Shown piece after piece: positions 16,593 through 24,447 of a stretch of 64,000 bases of DNA. The notes beneath the pieces are model-generated. The model worked only from the letters and a program-made list of their open reading frames with translations, was not told where the DNA came from and searched no databases. A program made the translations under genes and the position numbers. The stretch is from CBDCVN01 sp965223585. Its GTDB lineage: Bacteria > Deinococcota > Deinococci > Deinococcales > Trueperaceae. Each line of letters starts with the position of its first letter. Position 1 is the first letter of the stretch. The stretch covers positions 310,001 through 374,000 of the forward strand of contig CBDCWW010000023.1 of NCBI GenBank assembly GCA_965223585.1, written 5' to 3'.

Positions 16593-18047
16593 GTGGAGCC
16601 ACCAACAAGTATCATAATTTTTGGAGCATCTGGTGACCTAACCCAGCGCAAGCTTATACCTGCTCTTTATAACCTTAAATTTAAAGGTCGTTTGCCAGAA
16701 AACACTACTATAACAGGTTTTGCTAGAACTGATTACACTCATGAGCAATTTCGTAATACTATGCAAGAAGCAGTTCAAAAATTTGAAGACGATTATAATG
16801 AGGCTGACTGGCAAAATTTTGCATCAAGCCTTTACTATCTTCAGGGTGATTTCGGTAGCCCTCAGGATTTCCAAACTCTCCTAGATCATTTAAAAAGAGT
16901 TGAGGGGTTAGAAGCAAACCGCCTCTATTACTTAGCGACCTCTCCTAGCTTTTTTGCTCTTCTAGCTGAGCAACTCGGTGCTTTTGATATGGTGCATGAA
17001 GACGATGGTTGGCACCGTCTAGTGGTTGAAAAACCTTTTGGGCAAGATGCCTCTTCTGCTCGAGCCCTAAACAGAGCACTCCACTCCACTTTTCAAGAAA
17101 AACAAATCTACCGCATAGACCACTATTTGGGTAAAGAAACTGCACAAAATATATTATTTTTTCGCTTTGCCAACGCCATTTTTGAACCTATATGGAACCG
17201 TAACTATATAGATAATGTACAAATTACAGTTGCTGAAAGTGTCGATGTAGGACATAGAGCAGGCTATTATGACAAAGCTGGTGTGCTTAAAGATATGTTC
17301 CAAAACCACTTACTACAGCTTTTTAGTTTAATAGCCATGGAACCCCCTGCTTCTTTCGAAGCAGATGCTATTCGCAATGAGAAAGTAAAGCTCTTTTCAG
17401 CTATACATCCACAAACTGAGTTAGAAATTATTAGAAATAGTGTGCTGGCACAATATGAAGGGTATCTGGATGCTGAAGGGGTTGCTCAAGAATCTAAAAC
17501 ACCTACTTATGCAGCCTTATGTCTTTCTGTTGATAATTGGCGCTGGCAAGGAGTGCCATTTTACCTACGTTCAGGTAAGGGTCTAGCCACTAAAGCTTCG
17601 GAAATCACCATTGAGTTTCGCAAGCCACCTCACATTATGTTTCCACCGGAAGGACAAGAAATCACTTCAAATCGACTATCTATTTGCATTCAGCCTGATG
17701 AAGGCATACACTTACGCTTTGAAGTCAAGGTACCTGATACTATAGTGGAAACTCGTTCTCTAGATATGGATTTTCACTATGCTGAAGCTTTTGGAGAAGA
17801 TGCTATTCCTGAAGCATATGAAAGGCTTTTGCTTGATGCACTTAATGGAGATGCTTCTCTATTTACACGTAGCGATGGCATTGAGCTTGCATGGGGAGTT
17901 ATAGATCCTATTATTAATGTCTGGAAAAGTCCTAAAGCTCCATCATTAGCTATTTATGAAAAGGGTAGTTGGGGCCCTAAAGAAGCTGGCGAATTATTAG
18001 CTCGAGGTGGTCGTGCTTGGTCTAGAGGGTGTGTCCATGTAGATTAG
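16593..18047 (+). CDS. zwf: Glucose-6-phosphate 1-dehydrogenase
   Basis: A 484-residue protein with a GTG start. It has the coenzyme motif IIFGASGDLTQRKLIPALY and the active-site signature RIDHYLGKE near residue 173. FYLRSGKGL and FRKPPHIMF lie in the C-terminal domain. It oxidises glucose 6-phosphate to 6-phosphogluconolactone, producing NAD(P)H. It is second in the gnd-zwf operon. Its last 26 bases overlap the 3' end of the convergent diguanylate cyclase gene. Confidence 0.97.
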   Translation: MEPPTSIIIFGASGDLTQRKLIPALYNLKFKGRLPENTTITGFARTDYTHEQFRNTMQEAVQKFEDDYNEADWQNFASSLYYLQGDFGSPQDFQTLLDHLKRVEGLEANRLYYLATSPSFFALLAEQLGAFDMVHEDDGWHRLVVEKPFGQDASSARALNRALHSTFQEKQIYRIDHYLGKETAQNILFFRFANAIFEPIWNRNYIDNVQITVAESVDVGHRAGYYDKAGVLKDMFQNHLLQLFSLIAMEPPASFEADAIRNEKVKLFSAIHPQTELEIIRNSVLAQYEGYLDAEGVAQESKTPTYAALCLSVDNWRWQGVPFYLRSGKGLATKASEITIEFRKPPHIMFPPEGQEITSNRLSICIQPDEGIHLRFEVKVPDTIVETRSLDMDFHYAEAFGEDAIPEAYERLLLDALNGDASLFTRSDGIELAWGVIDPIINVWKSPKAPSLAIYEKGSWGPKEAGELLARGGRAWSRGCVHVD

Positions 18048-19125
18048 TATTGTATTCTACAATCTGGTCTTTCCCACTCTCTTTTGCCCTATATAGCGAC
18101 TTATCTGCTCTTAGTATTAACTCGTCTAGGCTAACCTTTTCGAGATAACTAGTCAAACCAGCACTTATAGTAGTTGAGGTGTTTTCTTTTACCGATTTAA
18201 GTATTCTTTCTCCTACTTTTTTTGCATAGCTTACATCAGTATCGGGTAGTACAATAAGAAACTCTTCTCCCCCATACCTCACAGCAAGATCAGCGTCTCG
18301 AGTCATACTTTGAATAATTTCTGATATTTGAATTAGTAGTTTATCCCCCGCATTATGCCCCTCTGTGTCATTATATTGCTTAAAGTTATCTACATCCAAT
18401 AGTATAAGGCTAAAAGGTAATTTATGCCGTTGTGCTAGCGGAATTAGTTTTTCCATAAACATATAAAGCCTTCTTCTATTGCCAAGCCCTGTAAGAGGAT
18501 CCTTTAAAGATAAGTCTTCATTTTCTAGTTTTAACTTTATATTGTCTATAATCGTTTTGTTTAGAACTCCATTCATACGAATCATAAAAATATAGTAAGC
18601 GGAACACATGGCTCCCACTATCATGAAGATATCTCCTTGCAAGGAAAACAATCTTACTGTAAGTGGTATCATTGTTATAGTTAGATAAGTTTGAATGGAT
18701 ATAAGTGACGTGGCATAGATTGTATTAGCGGCAGAGGTCATTCCTACATGAGCTAAGGCAATGAAGATTAAACTTCCAAAAAGATTTTCTTGAAAGGGGA
18801 AAAATATTGTGGCAGTCCAAAGTAATCTAGAGGTGAAAAGACCAGCATAAGCCCTCCACTCCCAAATTTGAATGTTATCAGGAAGGTCTTGTTGGTTTTT
18901 GAACTTTGAGTTAAATATTATACCCAGCAAAAATCTAGCAATACTAATTAAAATGACCAAGACCATCCATAGTATTAATATTTGTTGGTTTACATTGTTC
19001 CAGAAAAAAAGTACTAAAAAACAGCTATTAACAAGAACTCCTAGAAAACCATAGAATCCATTTCTATATAAGAGCTTTATTCTCTCAAAATCTAGTGATT
19101 TTCTTGTTTCTTTTGATATATCCAT
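18022..19125 (-). CDS. Membrane-bound diguanylate cyclase (GGDEF)
   Basis: A 367-residue protein. The N-terminal ~185 residues hold about six hydrophobic segments of a membrane sensor. The GGDEF domain follows from ~200: DPLTGLGNRRRLYMFME, then RYGGEEFLIVLPDTD. The signature is GGEEF, which is compatible with activity. RDAD five residues upstream is the RxxD product-inhibition site. It makes cyclic di-GMP from two GTP at the membrane in response to an unknown signal. It converges on and overlaps zwf. Confidence 0.9.
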   Translation of the reverse strand: MDISKETRKSLDFERIKLLYRNGFYGFLGVLVNSCFLVLFFWNNVNQQILILWMVLVILISIARFLLGIIFNSKFKNQQDLPDNIQIWEWRAYAGLFTSRLLWTATIFFPFQENLFGSLIFIALAHVGMTSAANTIYATSLISIQTYLTITMIPLTVRLFSLQGDIFMIVGAMCSAYYIFMIRMNGVLNKTIIDNIKLKLENEDLSLKDPLTGLGNRRRLYMFMEKLIPLAQRHKLPFSLILLDVDNFKQYNDTEGHNAGDKLLIQISEIIQSMTRDADLAVRYGGEEFLIVLPDTDVSYAKKVGERILKSVKENTSTTISAGLTSYLEKVSLDELILRADKSLYRAKESGKDQIVEYNTNLHGHTL

Positions 19126-19494
19126 GAGACAAATAATTTTTCTTTCATTTAAAATAATTATTTAGTGATATAGACAAAAGAATTCACCCCATTGTAGTCA
19201 GATTAGAGATGAATTCCTTTGGGGAGTATAAAGGGTAAATATATCATAAAACTATTAAAGCATTGCTTAATACTACTAAAGATGTCATTCTGTCTGTACC
19301 TTCCTTACTCTTACGAGGGCAGGCAAGAGCAGGTGAGGGCAGATGGGGACAAATTATACAAAGAATCTCAAGTATTATGATGCTTGAAATACCTTGCCAT
19401 CATAATTCCTTATTATTACATGGCATGTTAGGTACGATAAAGAGTTTTTGTTTAAGGTAAGGGAATTTTTCTGGGCATTACAGGATATTTGAAT
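19126..19494. other. Intergenic region upstream of typA
   Basis: About 370 bases. A 65-codon plus-strand frame at 19263-19460 has no ribosome site and a low-information product (SLLLRGQARAGEGRWGQ), so I do not call it a gene. The region should contain the divergent promoters of the diguanylate cyclase and typA; I cannot place them with confidence. Confidence 0.4.
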
Positions 19495-21327
19495 ATGAAA
19501 GAAATAAGAAATATTGCCATTATCGCCCATGTAGATCATGGCAAAACTACACTAATTGATTCGCTTTTAACGCAAAGTGGTACCTTTCGTGAGAATGAGT
19601 CAGTAGGTGAACGAATTATGGATAGTAATGATCTTGAAAAAGAGCGTGGCATTACTATTTTGGCAAAATGTACCTCTATTAACTGGAATGATATACGCAT
19701 TAATATTATTGACACACCCGGACATGCAGACTTTGGTGGTGAAGTAGAGCGAGTACTTTCCATGACTGATGGTGTTATTTTGCTCGTTGATGCTGCTGAA
19801 GGGCCAATGCCCCAAACAAGATTTGTGCTCTCAAAAGCTTTGCAACAGGGACTTAAGCCTATAGCTGTGATCAACAAAATAGACAGAGCAGATAGGCGAC
19901 CAAATGAAGTTATTGATGAGGTTTTTGATCTATTTGTTGCACTTGATGCAAGTGATGAACAGCTAGATTTTCCCATCCTCTATGCTTCAGGTCGTGATGG
20001 CTGGTGTGTAAGGGAACTTGATGATGATAGGGCAAACCTAAAACCACTATTAGAACTTATAGTTAGTCATGTTGAAGAACCACAGGTAAATGTTGACGCT
20101 CCTTTTTCTATGTTAGTAACCCTACTGGAATCTGACCTATTTTTGGGCAGAGTGTTGACTGGGCGCATTTATAGTGGCAAAGCAAAAAAGAATATGCCAG
20201 TAAAAGCCCTCAATCTTAATGGTGAAGTGGTGGAGCAGGGAAAACTGACGAAATTACAATCTTTTGAAGGCATAAATCGTATACCTGTAGAAGAAGCGCT
20301 TGCAGGAGATATTATTTCTATTGCGGGTATGGAAAATGCTTCTGTGGCAGATACTATTGGTGATCTGACGATTTCAGCCCCTTTGCAATCTACACCAATT
20401 GACCCACCTACTATGGCTATAACTCTTAGTGTCAATGATTCTCCTTTTGCTGGCCAAGAAGGCACAAAAGTTACTTCTCGTATGATACGTGATCGCCTCT
20501 TTGCAGAAGCAGAAACTAATGTAGCTATTACTGTAAAGGAATTAGAAAGTAAAGATGCATTTGAAGTAGGTGGACGTGGTGAATTACAACTTGGTGTACT
20601 TGTTGAGACAATGCGCCGTGAAGGTTTTGAACTTTCTGTTTCCCGCCCTAAGGTGTTATTAAAACAAGATACAGAAACAGGAGAGATTTTAGAACCTATA
20701 GAAGAAGTTTTAGTAGATGTAAATGAAGAGTTCAGTGGCATAGTGATGGAAAAAATTAGTCAGCGCAAAGGGATTATGACTAACTTACGTTCTTTGGGTA
20801 ACGGAAAAGCATATATTACTTTTCTTGTTCCTTCACGTGGGCTTATTGGTTACCAAAGCAAGTTTCTAACTGACACAAGGGGAACAGGCATAATGAACCG
20901 TTTATATCACAGTCATGAACCTTATAAAGGGGAAATAACTAGTCGTCGTAATGGAACTCTTATTTCTATTGGTCAAGGAAAAGCAGTTGGCTACGCTCTG
21001 TTTAACTTACAGGAGCGAGGTGTGATGTTTGTTAAGCCACAGGACAAAGTATATACTGGGATGATTGTTGGTGAGAACAATCGTGATAGAGACCTCGAGA
21101 TAAACGTACTAAAAGGTAAACAACTCACCAATGTCCGTGCTGCTGGCTCAGATGATGCTATTAACCTTACCCCACCGAAAGTTCTTTCTTTGGAGGAAAT
21201 GATTTCTTATATTGATGATGATGAGTTGGTGGAAGTCACACCAAAGAATCTACGTTTGCGTAAAAGGCTTCTTGACTCGCATGAACGGAAGAGGGTTGCT
21301 CGAGCAAAAAGTAAGGAAGCAGTTTAA
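19495..21327 (+). CDS. typA: Ribosome-associated GTPase TypA/BipA
   Basis: A 610-residue translational GTPase from the ATG at 19495; a TTG two codons upstream is an alternative. G1 is AHVDHGKTTL, G2 lies around ERGITI, G3 is DTPGHADFGGEVERVL and G4 is NKIDR. GGRGELQLGVLVETMRREGF is typical of EF-G-like domain III. The C-terminal TypA domain contains FLVPSRGLIGYQSKF. It binds the ribosome and acts in 50S assembly and stress adaptation. It is followed by the tandem small-RNA-like units, whose terminators would also end its transcript. Confidence 0.97.
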   Translation: MKEIRNIAIIAHVDHGKTTLIDSLLTQSGTFRENESVGERIMDSNDLEKERGITILAKCTSINWNDIRINIIDTPGHADFGGEVERVLSMTDGVILLVDAAEGPMPQTRFVLSKALQQGLKPIAVINKIDRADRRPNEVIDEVFDLFVALDASDEQLDFPILYASGRDGWCVRELDDDRANLKPLLELIVSHVEEPQVNVDAPFSMLVTLLESDLFLGRVLTGRIYSGKAKKNMPVKALNLNGEVVEQGKLTKLQSFEGINRIPVEEALAGDIISIAGMENASVADTIGDLTISAPLQSTPIDPPTMAITLSVNDSPFAGQEGTKVTSRMIRDRLFAEAETNVAITVKELESKDAFEVGGRGELQLGVLVETMRREGFELSVSRPKVLLKQDTETGEILEPIEEVLVDVNEEFSGIVMEKISQRKGIMTNLRSLGNGKAYITFLVPSRGLIGYQSKFLTDTRGTGIMNRLYHSHEPYKGEITSRRNGTLISIGQGKAVGYALFNLQERGVMFVKPQDKVYTGMIVGENNRDRDLEINVLKGKQLTNVRAAGSDDAINLTPPKVLSLEEMISYIDDDELVEVTPKNLRLRKRLLDSHERKRVARAKSKEAV

Positions 21328-21497
21328 AAAGCCTACATAACTGTCTAGATGTGAATAAAAAGTAGCAATATCTCACTGTAAATATCTTCACTCTATTGTG
21401 ATTTAGTCCGTCACAAATAGATTTTGCTTATTGCTATAAGTTGTCTGTTATTTTTTTGTGAGTTTTGTGTGACAAGACCCGTGCTTTTATATATTCA

Positions 21498-21569
21498 AGT
21501 GAGTTAAGGCTTCTTCACTGTTTCTCCTTTCAACTCGAGCGTGGTCTGAGCAACCCGCTCTTTTTTTTT
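21498..21569 (+). ncRNA. Putative anti-SD small RNA, copy 1
   Basis: Promoter candidate: TTGTGT (21465-21470), a 17-base spacer, then TATATA (21488-21493). The predicted ~72-nt transcript starts with a hairpin AGTGA...TCACT. It then has the single-stranded linker GUUUCUCCUUU (21520-21530), complementary to Shine-Dalgarno sequences. It ends with a GAGCG-GGUCUGAGCAACC-CGCUC type hairpin and nine Us (21561-21569). A minus-strand reading (AAAGGAGAAACA then GTG) would give a small ORF, but it shifts frame between units. Confidence 0.55.
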
Positions 21570-21625
21570 GTTGCAAATTATCTTTGTGAGTTTTGTGTGA
21601 CAAGACCCGTGCTTTTATATATTCA

Positions 21626-21695
21626 AGTGAGTTAGGCTTTTTCACTGTTTCTCCTTTCAACTCGAGCGTGGTTTGAGCAAACCCGCTCTTTTTTT
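21626..21695 (+). ncRNA. Putative anti-SD small RNA, copy 2
   Basis: The same architecture as copy 1. TTGTGT (21593-21598) and TATATA (21616-21621) are 17 bases apart. The 5' hairpin AGTGA...TCACT and linker GUUUCUCCUUU (21647-21657) are kept. The terminator hairpin GAGCGUGGUUUGAGC with AAACCCGCUC is followed by seven Us. Small differences fall mostly in loops or keep pairing. Confidence 0.55.
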
Positions 21696-21750
21696 GTTGC
21701 AAATGATCTTTGTGATTCTTGTGTGACAAGGTCTGTGCTTTTATTATTCA

Positions 21751-21819
21751 GGTGAATTAGTTTTTTTTCACTGTTTCTCCTTTTAAATTGAGCGAGGTTT
21801 AAATAACTCGCTCTTTTTT
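21751..21819 (+). ncRNA. Putative anti-SD small RNA, copy 3 (diverged)
   Basis: TTGTGT (21719-21724) and TATTAT (21742-21747) are again 17 bases apart. The 5' hairpin becomes GGTGAA...TTCACT, and the terminator becomes GAGCGAG...CTCGCTC with six Us. Both stems are kept by paired changes. The linker GUUUCUCCUUU (21773-21783) is unchanged. This copy lacks CTCGAG, present in copies 1 and 2. Confidence 0.5.
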
Positions 21820-21820
21820 G

Positions 21821-21850
21821 TTGACAATTCACTTAAACTAAACATATACT
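21821..21850 (+). promoter_or_regulatory. Promoter of the leuC leader
   Basis: Consensus TTGACA (21821-21826), an 18-base spacer and TATACT (21845-21850). The predicted start at ~21857 touches the ATG of the leader peptide at 21858, so the transcript is probably leaderless. The promoter begins right after the T-tract of the third small-RNA unit. Confidence 0.75.
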
Positions 21851-21857
21851 TTTAGGT

Positions 21858-21929
21858 ATGAATTTAGCAGTTACAGTCATGCTTCATAATCTAATTCTGA
21901 GTAAGGATGGCTTTGAGGTTGTGTTGTAA
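21858..21929 (+). CDS. Putative leucine-type leader peptide
   Basis: A 23-residue frame, MNLAVTVMLHNL then ILSKDGFEVVL, with five leucines in TTA, CTT, CTA, CTG and TTG codons. Three of these, with one Ile, lie in codons 9-14. It starts at the predicted transcription start without a ribosome site. Its last codons overlap the antiterminator strand of the attenuator downstream. The geometry fits ribosome stalling at codons 9-14 when leucyl-tRNA is scarce. A branched-chain (Leu/Ile/Val) signal is possible. Confidence 0.6.
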   Translation: MNLAVTVMLHNLILSKDGFEVVL

Positions 21930-21990
21930 CTTGCTGAAATTTAGTGATTCTTGCCAACACAACCCTCGGCCTAAACACCGAGGGTTTTTT
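21915..21990 (+). promoter_or_regulatory. Transcription attenuator upstream of leuC
   Basis: GGTTGTGTTG (21917-21926, inside the leader peptide) is perfectly complementary to CAACACAACC (21955-21964). That strand overlaps the 5' arm of the terminator AACCCTCGG (21961-21969), which pairs with CCGAGGGTT (21978-21986) and ends in a T-tract. The two pairings are mutually exclusive. A ribosome at the stop codon would cover the first strand and allow termination. A ribosome stalled at codons 9-14 would leave it free and let leuC be transcribed. Confidence 0.75.
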
Positions 21991-22010
21991 GATTTCAGAA
22001 AGGATTTCTT

Positions 22011-23417
22011 ATGCCTAGTCTTTATGAAAAAGTTTGGGATGCCCATACCGTAGGCACACTCTCTAATGGACAAACTCAATTGCTTATTGGTACGCATCTT
22101 ATTCACGAAGTAACTAGCCCTCAGGCTTTTGGTATGTTGCGTGATAAAGGCTTAAAAGTACGTTACCCCAAACGCACTTTTGCTACTGTTGATCATATAG
22201 TTCCCACCCATCAAAGAGTAGAGCCTTTTGATGATCCTTTAGCTGACGCTATGATTAAAGAGCTTCGTAAAAACTGTGAGGAATCAGGTGTAACCTTTTT
22301 TGATCTTAACACTGGTTATCAAGGCATTGTTCATATGGTTGGGCCTGAACAAGGCATTACTCAACCGGGTACTACTATTGCCTGTGGTGATTCACATACT
22401 GCTACGCATGGCGCTTTTGGTGCTATTGCTTTTGGGATAGGCACGAGTCAAGTGCGTGATGTCCTTGCTACGCAAACTATGGCAATGAGTAAGCTTAAAG
22501 TTCGTCGCATCAATGTAGATGGTAAATTGCAACCGGGAGTTTATGCTAAAGATGTTATTTTGCATATTATAAAGATTTTAGGTGTCAATGGTGGTTTGGG
22601 TTATGCCTATGAATATGGTGGTAGTGTTTTTGACAACTTCACCATGGAAGAACGCATGACTGTGTGTAACATGTCTATAGAAGGTGGAGCGCGTTGTGGC
22701 TATGTAAACCCAGATGAAACTACCTTTGAGTACCTCCGGGGCCGCCCTTATTCCCCTAAAGAAACTGAGTGGGATAAAGCAATAGCAAGCTGGAAATCCT
22801 TTGCCTCAGACCCTGATAGTAAATATGATGATGTGGTTAACATCCGTGCCGAGGACATAGAACCTTCCGTTACATGGGGTATAAATCCCGGACAAGGAAT
22901 TTTTATTAATGAAAATGTGCCTAGTGTGGAAGAGGTACCTGATAGTGATAAAGCAGCTGTGGAGCAAGCTCTTAAACATATGCAGCTTGAAGGTGGTAAG
23001 CCTATTAAAGGTACGCCAATTGATGTAGCCTTTTTGGGAAGTTGCACTAATGCTCGTTTGTCTGATTTTAGAGAAGTTGTTAAGTACTTAAAAGGTCACA
23101 AAGTGAAAGAAGGCATCAAAGCCATAGCTGTACCCGGTTCACAGCTTGTTTCTAAAGCATGTGAAGAAGAAGGCATTGACAAGGTTCTATTAGATGCTGG
23201 CTTTGAGTGGCGTGGGGCAGGGTGCTCTATGTGCTTGGCGATGAATCCTGACAAGCTTGTTGATGATGAGCTTTGTGCTAGCACCAGCAATCGTAATTTT
23301 ATAGGTAGGCAGGGCAGTGCTACTGGACGAACAGTACTTATGAGTCCAGTGATGGTGGCTGCTGCTGCAGTTACTGGCGAGATTAGTGATGCTAGGGAGG
23401 TTTTTGGGGTTGTTTAA
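22011..23417 (+). CDS. leuC: 3-isopropylmalate dehydratase large subunit
   Basis: A 468-residue aconitase-family protein. DHIVPTHQR and ACGDSHTATHGAFGAIAFGI are typical of LeuC. The [4Fe-4S] cysteines lie in GSCTNARLSDF (near residue 345) and GAGCSMCLAMN (near 402-405). It isomerises 2- to 3-isopropylmalate in leucine synthesis with LeuD. Ribosome site AAAGGA. No leuD follows: the next gene is on the other strand 16 bases away, so the small subunit must be elsewhere. Expression is probably controlled by the attenuator just upstream. Confidence 0.95.
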   Translation: MPSLYEKVWDAHTVGTLSNGQTQLLIGTHLIHEVTSPQAFGMLRDKGLKVRYPKRTFATVDHIVPTHQRVEPFDDPLADAMIKELRKNCEESGVTFFDLNTGYQGIVHMVGPEQGITQPGTTIACGDSHTATHGAFGAIAFGIGTSQVRDVLATQTMAMSKLKVRRINVDGKLQPGVYAKDVILHIIKILGVNGGLGYAYEYGGSVFDNFTMEERMTVCNMSIEGGARCGYVNPDETTFEYLRGRPYSPKETEWDKAIASWKSFASDPDSKYDDVVNIRAEDIEPSVTWGINPGQGIFINENVPSVEEVPDSDKAAVEQALKHMQLEGGKPIKGTPIDVAFLGSCTNARLSDFREVVKYLKGHKVKEGIKAIAVPGSQLVSKACEEEGIDKVLLDAGFEWRGAGCSMCLAMNPDKLVDDELCASTSNRNFIGRQGSATGRTVLMSPVMVAAAAVTGEISDAREVFGVV

Positions 23418-23433
23418 TAAACAGAAGTGAGAC

Positions 23434-24447
23434 TTATCTATGATAATCAATTCGTTCCATCAAATAACCAAGACAATCCTGACGGATGATTAGCTTGTCA
23501 CGAGTTAACATAGAAGGTATGATAGGCCTAGTAGTGCGCAATTCACCCTCTTCTACTCTAAACCAATTTTCTCCACAGGTTCTTCCTTTTTCATTCCAAG
23601 CTTCAAGATAAACATTACGATTGGGATTAACCCGACCTAATGATGTTCCTGTTGGGATTTCTCGAAAATTTAATTGATCTAGGTCATTTCTTAGCAACAA
23701 ATCACATTCTGGGTTGTCAAAGCTAAAACTAATCTCTTTTGGAATCTTTATTGTTGTTACAGTATGAAACAGATCCAAATCTTGTGCTGCCACTGGGCGG
23801 GTTGGGTGTTCTGCAAGATTAAGGCAAGCATCCAAATACTGGAGAGCATGGTCTACCCCATGTTCCTGACCGGGTTTCCCACACTCAACTGTTACTGCAG
23901 GACATAGTGCAGCAAATGCCATAGAAAGTACTTCATCGGGACAGGTAAACCAAACTACCGTACGATTAAACATGCAGGCTAGATGGAGAAAGGTTGGCTC
24001 CAATACATTTACACAACCATAGTGGGGATTTAAACCTGTATTGTTGTGTATGTCAATTGCAGCAAACACACCACGATTTTTCATTTCCTCTAGTATCTGA
24101 CTCGTCATAGCATGCTCTGGAGTGGTGCCCCCTTTCCAAATACGATTGTAATCTGGTTGTTTTGCCATTCTTCGTAGGCCGTAGCGGGCTGCTTGAACAT
24201 TACCAATGAAGATTGACAAAGAACGAGGCAGTTCTCGATTTTGGTACTGTCGTAATAGTTTACGTAGTGCTAGCCAACTAGTGTCTTCATTCCCATGTAG
24301 CAACACCGAAACAAATAGAGGGCGTTCCCGCCGCCCACGCAGATGGATTAAGGTTGGTCCCGGTAGCACAGTATGGAGTTGTTTAGGTTCTAACTCGAGC
24401 AAATTATCAGGTAAGTCAGTAATAATGTTCAGCATTATAAATCCCAT
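23434..24447 (-). CDS. AstE/AspA-type zinc hydrolase (M14-like)
   Basis: A 337-residue protein. SVLLHGNEDTSWLALRKLL carries the zinc-binding H-x2-E of the succinylglutamate desuccinylase/aspartoacylase family. AIDIHNNTGLNPHYG supplies the further His. TVECGKPGQEHG resembles the family's catalytic region. It would hydrolyse an N-acylated amino acid or a gamma-amide; the substrate is unknown. It overlaps the 3' end of the GCS2-type ligase gene by 13 bases. The pair may act in one pathway on a glutamate- or aspartate-containing compound. The start could also be the second ATG, at codon 5. Confidence 0.8.
   Translation of the reverse strand: MGFIMLNIITDLPDNLLELEPKQLHTVLPGPTLIHLRGRRERPLFVSVLLHGNEDTSWLALRKLLRQYQNRELPRSLSIFIGNVQAARYGLRRMAKQPDYNRIWKGGTTPEHAMTSQILEEMKNRGVFAAIDIHNNTGLNPHYGCVNVLEPTFLHLACMFNRTVVWFTCPDEVLSMAFAALCPAVTVECGKPGQEHGVDHALQYLDACLNLAEHPTRPVAAQDLDLFHTVTTIKIPKEISFSFDNPECDLLLRNDLDQLNFREIPTGTSLGRVNPNRNVYLEAWNEKGRTCGENWFRVEEGELRTTRPIIPSMLTRDKLIIRQDCLGYLMERIDYHR

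Larger units (their letters stand above)
21455..21830 (+). repeat. Three tandem ~127-base units
   Basis: Three direct copies begin near 21455, 21583 and 21709 (steps of 128 and 126 bases). Copies 1 and 2 are almost identical; copy 3 is more diverged. Each copy has, in order, a promoter-like pair, a small hairpin, the invariant linker GTTTCTCCTTT and a GAGCG...CGCTC hairpin with a T-tract. The changes in copy 3 preserve both hairpins, which argues that the units encode structured RNA on the plus strand. Confidence 0.85.

Noticed and set aside
19263..19460. 65-codon plus-strand frame upstream of typA
   Set aside because: No ribosome site and a low-information product typical of intergenic repeats.
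21487..21832. Minus-strand frames through the tandem units with RBS-like AAAGGAG and GTG starts
   Set aside because: The units change frame relative to each other (steps of 128 and 126), while plus-strand hairpins and T-tracts are conserved, so RNA on the plus strand is the better reading.
21400..21850. CRISPR array or T-box array as explanation for the tandem units
   Set aside because: Units are ~127 bases with no spacer/repeat alternation, and no T-box or specifier motif is visible.
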